Positions 32,517-40,482 of a stretch of 40,607 nucleotides of DNA are shown here, one piece after another. Where the stretch lies: contig NZ_RDQG01000046.1 in the NCBI RefSeq assembly GCF_003697815.1, positions 1-40,607 of the forward strand. The letters run 5' to 3'. Made by a program: the position numbers and the translations under genes. The DNA is from Halalkalicoccus subterraneus (lineage in GTDB: Archaea > Halobacteriota > Halobacteria > Halobacteriales > Halalkalicoccaceae). The notes under the pieces were generated by a model, which was not told where the DNA came from, made no database searches, and saw only the letters and a program-made list of their open reading frames with translations. How positions within the stretch are numbered: position 1 is the stretch's first letter; every line of letters starts with the position of its first letter.

Positions 32517-33577
32517 TCGTCGGGGTAGGTCGGCGTCCCCGACAGCTCCCCGTCTTCCAGTCGTCGCGCCCGGAGGTAGCGCGCCCGGTAGCGGTTCGCC
32601 CCCTCGTTGAGGTCGGCCTCGCGGATCTCGTCGGTTCGTCCCTCCGCGACCGCGTCGATGATCTCCTCGATCTGTTCTTTTTCCGTGGGTGTGAGATCGA
32701 ACTCGTAGCTTCGGGTGTCCTCGCGGCCCAGCGTGACGAACTTCCGGGCGGCGGTGATGAACAGCGAGCACGGCTCTCGACAGGGGAACTCGCCCGATCC
32801 ACGCTCGACGTCGAGGGCGGTCTCCTCGTCCTCGTCCCACTGTCGGCGTTTGAGACAGTGGGAATCGACACAGCAGGTCTCGGCGGCGGCTTCGAGCTCT
32901 TCGACCGAGAGCTGCGAGACGATCGAATAGATCCCCGACTGGCGCTCGGCGGCCTCACGAAAGTGCGTTACGTCGAGTTCGCCCTCGCGCTCGCGGTGCC
33001 AGTTCTCGACGGTCGCGGGGTAGACGAAATCGACCGTCCGAACGAGGTCGTCCCCGCTGAGATCGGGGTACTCCCAGCCGGTCGGAAGGGTGGGAGCGGT
33101 CGAGAGCGGCCGATATCGCCCCCGGTCGTCGTGCTTGACGAGCTCGCGAGCCGCCAGCGGATCGCTGTAGCTCTCGAGGCCCGTGCTGTTCTCGTCGTCG
33201 ACGTGCCGGAGCGCGTAGCGGCGCTTGCCGTCCTCGCCGAGGCTCGCGGTGATCCGGAGCTGGCCCCAGCTCCGCGAGACGCCCGTCGAGAGCGCCTCGT
33301 AGCGCTCGCCGACCGGCCGCTCGTCGGCGCGCTCGATCCACCGCAGGAACGCGTAGCGCGCGCCCGCGGGTCCGACGGCGCGGGTCCAGTAGTACCAGTT
33401 CGAGACGTACCAGGGGTTCTCCTCGGCGAACTTTCGAAGCCCCTTCTCGTCGGTTTCGAGGCGATCGCCGGGGATCTCGGCGCGATAGCGGTCGTCGGTC
33501 GGCGAGACCGTGAGGTCGTCGAACTCGATGCCCGCCGAGGCGCTCGAGACGAACGCGTCGAGCTGTGGGGCGTTCAT
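32507..33577 (-). CDS. DR2241-like Fe-S protein associated with CbiX
   Basis: The product has 356 residues. A Cys cluster near residues 231-275 (CCVDSH, then GEFPCREPCSLF) would bind a [4Fe-4S] cluster, as described for the DR2241 family in Deinococcus and haloarchaea. Before it lies a domain with NPWYVSNWYYWTRAVGPAG and ALRHV, also typical of this family. The start ATG overlaps the cbiX stop by one base (TGATG), so it is probably translated with CbiX. A cobalamin- or siroheme-related redox function is inferred from that linkage and has not been shown. Confidence 0.82.
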   Translation of the reverse strand: MNAPQLDAFVSSASAGIEFDDLTVSPTDDRYRAEIPGDRLETDEKGLRKFAEENPWYVSNWYYWTRAVGPAGARYAFLRWIERADERPVGERYEALSTGVSRSWGQLRITASLGEDGKRRYALRHVDDENSTGLESYSDPLAARELVKHDDRGRYRPLSTAPTLPTGWEYPDLSGDDLVRTVDFVYPATVENWHREREGELDVTHFREAAERQSGIYSIVSQLSVEELEAAAETCCVDSHCLKRRQWDEDEETALDVERGSGEFPCREPCSLFITAARKFVTLGREDTRSYEFDLTPTEKEQIEEIIDAVAEGRTDEIREADLNEGANRYRARYLRARRLEDGELSGTPTYPDDQA

Positions 33578-34449
33578 CAGTCGCCTGCGACCCCCGCACC
33601 GGGCTCCCGTTCGCCGTCCGGCGCGCCGCTCACGTCCGCGCCGGCCTCGGCGGCACGTTCGAGCAACACGTCGGCCATCAGGGGTTCGGTACCGACCGCG
33701 CCCGAGTACCAGATCCGGTGGCCCGCTACCTCCGCGGGAACCTCGTAGCCCGTCCGGTAGTCCTCGGTCAAACCCATGTCCTCGGGGATGTCCTCCTGGG
33801 TGTGAAAGCCGTCGGCGATGAAGAGCGGAACGACGACCACGTCGGGACTCTCGAAGAAGTCGGTGACGTCGTCGACTTCCGGCTCCTCGTCCATGAACAG
33901 CGCCTTCACCTCGTCGAACCGACCCGAGTCGCGGATCCGCTCGGTGTGGTAATGGATCGCGTTCGCGCTGTTCTCGTTTCGCTCCGTACCGTGGCCGACG
34001 ATCGCGAGGCCGAACCCCTCCCCAACGTCGGGGTCGCCGGCGATCGACTCCGCGCGCCGGACGATCACGTCGCTCATCGAGTCGTGGGTGCCCGCGGGCC
34101 CGCAGTAGTGGACCGTTTTTTCGACGTCGCTGGCTTTCAGGGTGGCGTGATCCGCACTGACGCCGTCCTCTGAGTCCCATGCCGAGACGTCCCAGCCTTC
34201 GAGGCGGAGTTCGCGGGGGATGACCTGCTCGGTGAAGTAGCCCTCGCTGACGAACAGCGGGACGACGTAGACCTCGTCGCTTTCGAGGGTGCGAAGCACC
34301 TCCCGAAAGGAGGGCTCTTCCTTCCAGAACGCCTCGCGGACCTCGTCGAAGACTCCGGTCTCGCGGATCGTATCGGCGTGCGAGAACGTCGGTTTCGACG
34401 AGCCGGGGTTGAGGTGCGACCCGTGGCCGACGATGACGAGTGCCTGCAT
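33577..34449 (-). CDS. cbiX: Sirohydrochlorin cobaltochelatase CbiX
   Basis: The 290-residue protein has two tandem CbiX domains: MQALVIVGHGSHLNPGSSKP at the start and LAIVGHGTERNENSANAI in the second half, each with its metal-binding histidine, plus VYVVPLFVSEGYFTEQVIP and VVVVPLFIADGFHTQEDIP. It inserts cobalt into sirohydrochlorin in the early cobalamin pathway (or a related metal into siroheme precursors). The ATG at 34449 was chosen; an ATG at 34476 would add nine residues. It follows the receiver-PAS gene with a 63-base gap and is coupled to the DR2241-like gene. Confidence 0.9.
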   Translation of the reverse strand: MQALVIVGHGSHLNPGSSKPTFSHADTIRETGVFDEVREAFWKEEPSFREVLRTLESDEVYVVPLFVSEGYFTEQVIPRELRLEGWDVSAWDSEDGVSADHATLKASDVEKTVHYCGPAGTHDSMSDVIVRRAESIAGDPDVGEGFGLAIVGHGTERNENSANAIHYHTERIRDSGRFDEVKALFMDEEPEVDDVTDFFESPDVVVVPLFIADGFHTQEDIPEDMGLTEDYRTGYEVPAEVAGHRIWYSGAVGTEPLMADVLLERAAEAGADVSGAPDGEREPGAGVAGD

Positions 34450-34512
34450 GGTCGTCGCTAGCGACGGCGAACGCATAGGAGTTACTGTCGAACGCTCGCT
34501 CGAGGGATCGAC

Positions 34513-35298
34513 CTACGTTCGCCCGCGCAGATCCCGAAAGATCGCCTGGACGACGCGCCGGTCGCCGAACTCGATGGTCGCGGCGTTGATCTCGACGGGG
34601 ATCTCGTGGCCCTCGGCGTGGACGACGACGAGGTCGCGGTCGTCGCGGATCACGCCGCTCGATTCGGCGTGTTCCTCGAAGACGTCGACGTAGTACCCCC
34701 GGTCGTCCTCGGGGTGGAGTTCGGTCTGGTGGAGGCCCCGAAGCTCCTCGCGCGGGCGACCGAACAGTTCCTCGGCGGCAGTGTTGACCTCCAAAAGCCT
34801 CCCGGATTCGGCGTCGACGACGAGGATCGCGTCGGGGGCGGTTTCGAGCAGTCGCTCGTAGCTCTCGCGGGTCTCTTCGAGGGCCCGCTCGACCCGGCGC
34901 TGTTCGACGGCCCCTCGAATGCGGGTTGCGAGCAGTTCGAACCCTTCGAGCCCGCTGCCCTTCGAGACGTAGTCCGTGACGCCCGCCGAGATCGCCTCGC
35001 TTGCGACCTGCTCGCTCCCCTGTCCGGTAAAGAGGACGAACGGGAGTCGAGGATACGATTCGCGAACCCGGCCGAGGAGATCGACGCCCGTGAGTCCCGG
35101 CATCTGGTAGTCGCTGACGACGCACTCGACGCTCTCGCTCCCGATCCGGTCGAGTACCGCCGTCGGATCGATCGTCTGTCGAAGGTGGATCTCGGAATCG
35201 ACCTCCGTCAGGGACGTCTGCGTGAGCCGCAGGAAGGCCTCGTCGTCGTCGACATGTAACACTCTGATCGGCCCCTCCGCCGGTCGCACCGACTTCAT
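34513..35298 (-). CDS. Response regulator receiver-PAS domain protein
   Basis: The product has 261 residues. The receiver domain shows the acidic pair VDDDE near 17-20, phospho-accepting Asp63 (VVSDYQMPG) and a lysine in DYVSKGSG. After a linker coiled helix (VEQRRVERALEETRESYERLLE), a PAS domain (about 150-255) begins LLETAPDAILVVDAESGRLLEVN. There is no histidine kinase, HAMP or output DNA-binding domain, so it may relay or sense rather than act as a classic regulator. The start at 35298 follows a strong TATA box about 35 bases upstream. Confidence 0.86.
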   Translation of the reverse strand: MKSVRPAEGPIRVLHVDDDEAFLRLTQTSLTEVDSEIHLRQTIDPTAVLDRIGSESVECVVSDYQMPGLTGVDLLGRVRESYPRLPFVLFTGQGSEQVASEAISAGVTDYVSKGSGLEGFELLATRIRGAVEQRRVERALEETRESYERLLETAPDAILVVDAESGRLLEVNTAAEELFGRPREELRGLHQTELHPEDDRGYYVDVFEEHAESSGVIRDDRDLVVVHAEGHEIPVEINAATIEFGDRRVVQAIFRDLRGRT

Positions 35299-35331
35299 CT
35301 CATAACAGTGTGTTCTCCTGCACGATAGGTG

Positions 35332-35339
35332 TTTATATA
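35332..35339 (-). promoter_or_regulatory. TATA box of the receiver-PAS gene
   Basis: The minus strand reads CTATATAAAC here, 34-41 bases upstream of the ATG at 35298. It is the clearest TATA match in this part of the window and supports the chosen start. No equally good element was seen for divergent cysS. Confidence 0.55.
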
Positions 35340-35410
35340 GTCGAGCGCCGAACGCGCCGCCGGAAACCCGACCGACGGGTTGAAAGGCGCGCCCGGCGAC
35401 GTATCGGGTG

Positions 35411-36901
35411 ATGCTGTCCGTGACGAACACGCTCTCGGACGAGCGCGAGGAGTTTCGATCGACCGGGGCGGACGAGGAGGTCCTGCTGTACGTCTGCGGA
35501 CTGACGGTCTCGGACGACGCCCACCTCGGTCACGCCCGGGTGTGGGTCCACGCCGACGTGATGTGTCGCTGGCTCGAACACGAGGGCTACGACGTTCGTC
35601 ACGTCGAGAACTTCACCGACGTCAACGAGAAGATCGCCGCCCGGGTCGGCGAGGACGACCTCGGCGGGAGCGAACTCGACGTCGCACGCCACTTCATCGA
35701 GGGGACGATCGCCGACATGCGCGGGCTCAACCTGAAGCGCGCGACGGTCTATCCGCGCGTCTCCGAGCACGTCCCCGAGATCGTCGCGCTGATCGAGCGC
35801 CTGCTCGAATCGGGTCACGCCTACGAGTCGAACGGTTCGGTCTACTTCGACGTCACCAGCTTCGAGGAGTACGGCACACTCTCGAACCAGGACGTCGAGG
35901 ACCTCGAATCCCAGGGCGACCCCGAGGAGCGAAGCGAGAAGCGCCACCCCGCCGACTTCGCGCTCTGGAAGGCCGGCGGCGTCTCCGAAAGTGCCATCGC
36001 CGAGCACGCGAAGATCGACCACGACCATCCCCCTGAAGGCGAGACGTGGGACTCGCCGTGGGGCGAGGGCCGTCCCGGGTGGCACATCGAGTGTTCGGCG
36101 ATGGCGATGACCCACCTCGACGAGACCATCGACATCCACGTCGGCGGCCACGACCTGGTCTTCCCACACCACGAGAACGAGATCGCCCAGAGCGAGGCCG
36201 CCACCGGCGAACGGTTCGCGAACTACTGGCTCCATACGGGCCTGCTCGAAACCGAGGGCGAGAAGATGAGTTCGAGTCTGGGCAACTTCTTCACCGTCTC
36301 TGCCGCGCTCGAGGAGTTCGGCCCCGACGTGCTCCGCTCGTTTTACCTCTCGACGGAGTACGGCTCGAACCAGACGTTCTCGGAGGCGGCGATGGAGGAG
36401 GCCCGAGAGCGCTTCGAACGGCTCGAACGTGCCCACGAGCGCGCGACCGAGGCGATGGACGGTCCCGAGGCGCGGACGAAAGTCGAGGACGGCGACCTCC
36501 GGGCGACCGTCGAGGAGACACGCGCGGGGTTCGCACGGGCGATGAACGACGACTTCGGGGTTCGCGAGGCGATGGCCGCGCTCCTCGAACTCGCCGGCGC
36601 GCTCAACCGCCACCTCGATTCGCACGCGGAGTACGATTATCGGGGGCTGCGCCGGGCCATCGAGACCATCGAGGAGTTCGGTGGGGACGTCTTCGGACTC
36701 TCCTTCGGCACGGACGAGGGTGGCCGGGTCGAACTCGCCGAGGACCTCGTCGAACTCGTCCTTCGGGTCCGCGAGGAGGAACGCGAGGCGGGCAACTACG
36801 AGCGCGCCGACGCGCTCCGGGAGGACCTCGAATCGCTTGGGGTGGGTGTCGAGGACGAGGGAGAGGAGAGCACCTACCGGCTGTCGGAGCGGCGCTCGTA
36901 G
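35411..36901 (+). CDS. cysS: Cysteinyl-tRNA synthetase
   Basis: This class I aminoacyl-tRNA synthetase has 496 residues. The zinc/cysteine site starts at Cys29 (YVCGLTVSDDAHLGHAR), with the HIGH-type motif HLGH at 38-41, the middle zinc-ligand region (GRPGWHIECSAM and HHENEIAQSEA), and the KMSKS-like loop GEKMSSSLGN. The C-terminal anticodon-binding helical domain ends GEESTYRLSERRS. A GTG at 35408 is an in-frame alternative start. The last quarter is notable because its final ~70 codons are repeated 2.5 kb downstream. Confidence 0.96.
   Translation: MLSVTNTLSDEREEFRSTGADEEVLLYVCGLTVSDDAHLGHARVWVHADVMCRWLEHEGYDVRHVENFTDVNEKIAARVGEDDLGGSELDVARHFIEGTIADMRGLNLKRATVYPRVSEHVPEIVALIERLLESGHAYESNGSVYFDVTSFEEYGTLSNQDVEDLESQGDPEERSEKRHPADFALWKAGGVSESAIAEHAKIDHDHPPEGETWDSPWGEGRPGWHIECSAMAMTHLDETIDIHVGGHDLVFPHHENEIAQSEAATGERFANYWLHTGLLETEGEKMSSSLGNFFTVSAALEEFGPDVLRSFYLSTEYGSNQTFSEAAMEEARERFERLERAHERATEAMDGPEARTKVEDGDLRATVEETRAGFARAMNDDFGVREAMAALLELAGALNRHLDSHAEYDYRGLRRAIETIEEFGGDVFGLSFGTDEGGRVELAEDLVELVLRVREEEREAGNYERADALREDLESLGVGVEDEGEESTYRLSERRS
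36690..36770 (+). repeat. 81-base tract within cysS repeated at 39176-39256
   Basis: The tract begins TCTTCGGACTCTCCTTCGGC and matches 39176-39256 with two mismatches. Downstream the copies diverge and differ by a nine-base gap, and upstream the similarity stops abruptly at 36690/39176. The change in identity suggests gene conversion or a recent recombination end inside an older duplication. Confidence 0.75.
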
Positions 36902-36970
36902 CTCACGATTGGGTAACGGATCGAGTGGACCGCCACGGTCCTTATCGCGGGATGGACAACGGGTACAGCG

Positions 36971-37189
36971 ATGACCATCACACGCCGCGAGCTCTGCTCG
37001 CTCAGACGCCCGCAGAGACGATCGACGATCTCGCGGTGCTGTCTCCGTGCACAGCAGATCCACGCGATCACCCACCCACTCACAGGGCGACCCCAGCGAG
37101 GAGGTTCAGCGGTCGAGAAAGGGACCATGGCGGCGTTCGAGGAACGGTTCGGCGCCCCCTTCGCGGAGATGACCGGCCACACCCACTAG
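36971..37189 (+). pseudogene. Probable decayed copy of the DUF6517-like lipoprotein gene
   Basis: The frame starts MTITRRELCSL at the position, relative to the cysS end (69 bases), where the intact lipoprotein gene (39425) starts after the second cysS tail (64 bases; MAQTRRRLCSL). The upstream CTTATCGCGG at 36941-36950 lines up with the TATA element of the intact gene. After LCSL the frame becomes basic and Gln/Arg-rich, has no lipobox and no match to the rest of the lipoprotein, so it is likely frameshifted and shortened. The end (AFEERFGAPFAEMTGHTH) does not match the intact gene; it may come from another gene. A genuine small gene cannot be excluded. Confidence 0.4.
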
Positions 37190-37241
37190 GAACGACGGCG
37201 CTAGTCGCTTATTATCGCGGATCGGATAGACACCAGATAGC

Positions 37242-38084
37242 GTGCACGTACTCGTGGTCACGGACCTGGAGGGGCCGGCAGGGGTCGATTCCTTCCGGCA
37301 GACACGGACGGGACGGATCGAGCGAAAACGGGGCGCGATGGACCGACTCGCCAGCGAGGTCAACGCCTGTATCGAAGGCGTCCGGTCGGTCGCACCCGAT
37401 GCCGCAATCGACGTCTGGGACGGCCATGGCAGCGGCGGACTGCGGGAGGGCGACCTCGTTGGCGGGCGTTACCTCGCGAGCGGGCGCCCGTACTTCCACC
37501 TCGGGGATCACGATGCGGTGGTGTTCGTCGGCCAGCACGCGATGGCCGGCACGCCAAACGGGCCGCTGTGTCACACCTACTCGTCGCTCTCGATCGACTA
37601 CTACAAGCTCAATGGGGTGTTCGTCGGCGAGTTCGCCTGCCGAGCGCTGATCGCCGGCCGACAGGGCGTTCCCACGGTGTTCGTCGCCGGCGACGACAAG
37701 ACGGTTCTCGAGGCCCGACAGTTCGTCCCGGACATCGAAACGACGGTCACGAAGTACGGCACGGGACGGGAGTCCGCGCGCCACCGCGACCCCAAGGAGG
37801 TCGAGGCGGAGATCCGCGACCGCGCCGCAGCCGCCATCAGGAATCTGGACGACGTTCCACCGTACACGGACCTGAAACCGCCTTATTCGCTGGAGATCCG
37901 GTATCTCGAGCCCGAAAACGCCTCGAAGATCGACCGGGCTGCCGGGTGGATACGACGGTACGTCCCGCCCCTTCGGGGACGCCTTCCGGTCGCGATGGGC
38001 GTGACGCGGATCGATTCGCGAACGATCCGCGTGGAAGCCGATCGACTGCTCGATCCCGATTCGGGGCTCTATCACCGACTGTGA
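37242..38084 (+). CDS. M55 family D-aminopeptidase (DppA-like)
   Basis: The product has 280 residues. The zinc-binding features of M55 peptidases are visible: an N-terminal DLEGPAGV with Asp and Glu, VWDGHGSGGLR, VVFVGQHAMAGTPNG and the YGTGRESARHRDP segment. The family cleaves D-amino acid peptides or related substrates, often in peptide scavenging. The start is a GTG at 37242, supported by a TATA-like CTTATTATCG about 34 bases upstream. Nothing else in this part of the window is clearly related to its job. Confidence 0.85.
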   Translation: MHVLVVTDLEGPAGVDSFRQTRTGRIERKRGAMDRLASEVNACIEGVRSVAPDAAIDVWDGHGSGGLREGDLVGGRYLASGRPYFHLGDHDAVVFVGQHAMAGTPNGPLCHTYSSLSIDYYKLNGVFVGEFACRALIAGRQGVPTVFVAGDDKTVLEARQFVPDIETTVTKYGTGRESARHRDPKEVEAEIRDRAAAAIRNLDDVPPYTDLKPPYSLEIRYLEPENASKIDRAAGWIRRYVPPLRGRLPVAMGVTRIDSRTIRVEADRLLDPDSGLYHRL

Positions 38085-38129
38085 CGGAGTCGTCGCGCTC
38101 GTCGTTCAGTCGGAGGCGAGCGGAATCGA

Positions 38130-39104
38130 CTACGGTGTCGACGCGTTCGGCCGTCCGCGCCCGCGGTCCTCGACCGTCGCGGCGATGTCGGCGTTGGCCC
38201 GCGAACTCTCGAAGTAGACGCGCTCGTATTCGGTGGAATCGTACTCGGCGTACACATCGAGGGTGGCATTCTCCCCGTCGATCGCGTCGAGAACGGCCGC
38301 ATCGTCGAAGCGCACGATCAGTTCGTCGCCGGTTTCGGCGACCGTTTCGGGTTCGACCGTGTCGCCGGCGGTCGTCCACAGTTCGACGTCGCCCGCGAGC
38401 CCGCCGAAATCAGTCGGGAACGCGAGGTGAAGGTCGATCCGACCGCAGTCGTCGAGGGTGATCTCGGGCGCGGTCCCGAAATCCGAGTCGACACGGCGCA
38501 TCCGTCCCTCGACGGTCGGCGCGACGGTCCCGCGCTCTTCCAGATACTCGATGGTCGTCGTCGCCAGCAGTTCGCCCGTGTCCTCGATTACCGGCTTGTC
38601 CGCAAGCGGGTACCCGCTGCCGCCGCCGGCCATGTAGGAGTTGACGGCCACCGCGTACGTCTCCTCGTCGTCGAGCGGTTCGCCGCCAACCGAGACGTCG
38701 CGGACGAGATCGGTCCCTTCGTGGCCGATCCACTCGAAGGTGACGCCGCTGACCTGCTGGCTGACCTCCGTACCGTACTGTTCGCCCGTCTCGCTTTCCA
38801 GGGTGACGACCTGGCTGACGAGCGTCTCGATCAGTTCCGCGCCCGTCAGTTCGACCGTCGTGAGCGTGTTGTCGAACGGGAGCACGTTGAACACGTCGCC
38901 GCCGGTGAGTCCGCCCGGCCCGTAGGCGGCGTCCGAGCGGATGCCGCCGGCGTTCGTGATGGCGACGTCAGCATCGGCCTTCTCGCGCATCGCGTCGGTG
39001 ACGAGGTTGCCGACTGCAGTCTCCTCGTGGTAGTTCAGGTTCGCACCCGCATCGAGTTCGGTCTCGGTGGTGGCGACGACCTCGTCTGTGACCGGCGGTC
39101 GTGC
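38130..39104 (-). pseudogene. 5'-Nucleotidase C-terminal domain only (catalytic half missing)
   Basis: The minus-strand frame between the TGA at 39105-39107 and the stop at 38130 reads through the UshA/5'-nucleotidase C domain: NYHEETAVGNLVTDAMRE, ITNAGGIRSDAAYGPGGLTGG, NVLPFDNTLTTVELTGAEL and the VNSYMAGGGSGYPL substrate loop. Another ~110 residues follow, probably a haloarchaeal extension. The metallophosphatase domain that should precede it is absent: upstream of 39104 is a stop, about 70 bases of unclear sequence and then the cysS-tail copy. The first in-frame ATG is at 38990. It is therefore a remnant of a truncated, probably exported nucleotidase. Confidence 0.75.
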
Positions 39105-39175
39105 TCACGACCGTCGGTCTCATCGCCGCAAACAGGATCTGCAGTTCGAACCGGACCGACCGTGCGACCGCCGGC

Positions 39176-39360
39176 TCTTCGGACTCTCCTTCGGCACGGA
39201 CGAGGGTGGCCGGGTCGACCTCGCCGAGGATCTCGTCGAACTCGTCCTTCGGGTCCACGAAGCGGGCAACTGCGAGCGCGCCGACGCGCTTCGCGACGAT
39301 CTCGAAGCCCTCGGGGCGGGAGTTAATGACGACGGGAACGAACCGAGCTACCGGCTCTGA
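39176..39360 (+). pseudogene. Duplicated 3' end of cysS
   Basis: In the plus-strand frame the sequence LFGLSFGTDEGGRVDLAEDL is followed by a tail ending EPSYRL, against LSFGTDEGGRVELAEDL and ESTYRLSERRS at the end of the full cysS. It keeps the reading frame, with a three-codon gap, and stops six codons early. It is the end of a second cysS-like gene with no 5' part. It lies directly upstream of the intact lipoprotein gene, with the spacing seen after the true cysS. Confidence 0.8.
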
Positions 39361-39424
39361 GCCAGCGCAGGTCGGACGCCACGCCACCGTCTTTATACGA
39401 ACTCGCGAACAATCGGCGACAGCA

Positions 39425-40075
39425 ATGGCGCAAACCCGTCGGAGGCTGTGTTCGCTCGCCGCGCTCGCGCTCGTCGGCAGCAGCGGCTGTCTCGGCGGGT
39501 TCGGTGAGGATCCCGATCGGTTCGTCGCCCCCGAGACCGCCGTTTCGAACGCCGCACTCGGGGAGACGGGCTACGAACTCGACGGGACCGAGGTGATCGA
39601 GGAGACGCGCACCGTCGAGGCCGCAGGCCAGAGCCGCGACGTCGAGGCCGTCAACCGCCTCTCGGAGTACCACAGGGCGATCGACATAGCACCGCTCGGC
39701 GAGGCTCGCGCGGCCGTCTTCGCGACACTGTGTACGCCGGCGGCCTCGATGTTCGGCCGGACGTTCAACCCGATCGCGGAGATGGACAACCGCGAGCTCG
39801 CGAACCGCGCCCAATCGCAGTACGAGGAGCTCTCGATCGGCGAGGAGGTCGACCGCCGGACCGTCCGGATGTTCGACGAGGAGGTCACCCTCTCGAAATT
39901 CGAGGGCGAGGCGACGTTCTCGAGTACCGGGATCGACGTGTTCGTCCATACTGCCCTCGCGGAGGGCGAGGAGGCGTTCGTCGTCGTCTTCGGCGTCTAC
40001 CCGCGTCTCCTCCCGGACGAAGAAGAGGCGATCGTAACGCTCTCAGAGGGCGTCCGGATCGAGGGGGAGGGCTGA
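39425..40075 (+). CDS. DUF6517-like lipoprotein, unknown function
   Basis: The product has 216 residues. The N-terminus has three arginines (RRR at 5-7), a hydrophobic stretch and lipobox Cys22 (VGSSGC), so it is probably a Tat-exported lipoprotein. The mature part is beta-rich and acidic (ETGYELDGTEVIEETRTVEA ... TLCTPAASMFGRTFNPIAEM). I place it in the haloarchaeal DUF6517 family from memory; no function is known. A TATA-like CTTTATAC at 39391-39398 supports the ATG at 39425 for a leaderless message. The cysS tail sits just upstream. Confidence 0.75.
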   Translation: MAQTRRRLCSLAALALVGSSGCLGGFGEDPDRFVAPETAVSNAALGETGYELDGTEVIEETRTVEAAGQSRDVEAVNRLSEYHRAIDIAPLGEARAAVFATLCTPAASMFGRTFNPIAEMDNRELANRAQSQYEELSIGEEVDRRTVRMFDEEVTLSKFEGEATFSSTGIDVFVHTALAEGEEAFVVVFGVYPRLLPDEEEAIVTLSEGVRIEGEG

Positions 40076-40109
40076 GAGCCGATCGAACGCCCCGCGTTCG
40101 GCCGGCACG

Positions 40110-40203
40110 GTGGCGGTCGAAGTCTCGGACTCGAATGGGCAGCGACGAACGCAAGGGATGGCAAACGCGCGGCTCGAAACGGAAACCCCGCCGTTCGGCG
40201 GGG
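40110..40203 (+). mobile_element. Possible right-end remnant of an IS200/IS605-type (TnpB) element
   Basis: A perfect hairpin CCCCGCCG-TT-CGGCGGGG spans 40186-40203, within a frame that reads ETETPPFGGEAS. Haloarchaeal TnpB genes, as I recall them, often end with a GC-rich hairpin near this coding pattern, but there is no transposase gene here and only about 30 codons could belong to it. The match rests on memory and needs a search. An intrinsic terminator of the lipoprotein gene is the main alternative. Confidence 0.35.
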
Positions 40204-40482
40204 AGGCATCGGGTATCACTATCCCGTACTGGCGCGTGCCAGCAGCCGTCCCTACGGCCAGCACCTATATCCCTATAAACGGCCTAACGGACGGTTCATT
40301 CGACTATGGAGTCGCTATGCGCGCTGGAAACGCCGCAGAGATCGCATCGGCGCCCCTTGATCGTCGATCAATGGTACGACCGCTGGCGTTCGAACGCGGA
40401 ACGGACGCTATCGTACTAGCTTTCGTGACCTAGTCAGGGGAATACGACTCGAATCGGGGGAGGTCGGAGAAGGCCGCCGGGG
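40204..40482. other. Non-coding stretch
   Basis: An open frame continues through 40433, but its codon use and composition do not look like a protein here. It contains TATATCCCTATAAAC at 40265-40279, which could be a plus-strand promoter, but no gene follows in that direction. I see nothing else in it. Confidence 0.4.

Noticed and set aside
36046-37650. Long plus-strand frame (534 codons) over the second half of cysS and beyond
   Set aside because: Its Arg/Gly/Pro-rich composition is that of an out-of-frame reading of cysS and of the M55 gene start.
40110-40433. 107-codon frame after the lipoprotein gene
   Set aside because: Only the part near the hairpin has a reading of interest; the rest lacks the acidic, GC-third-position pattern of real genes here.
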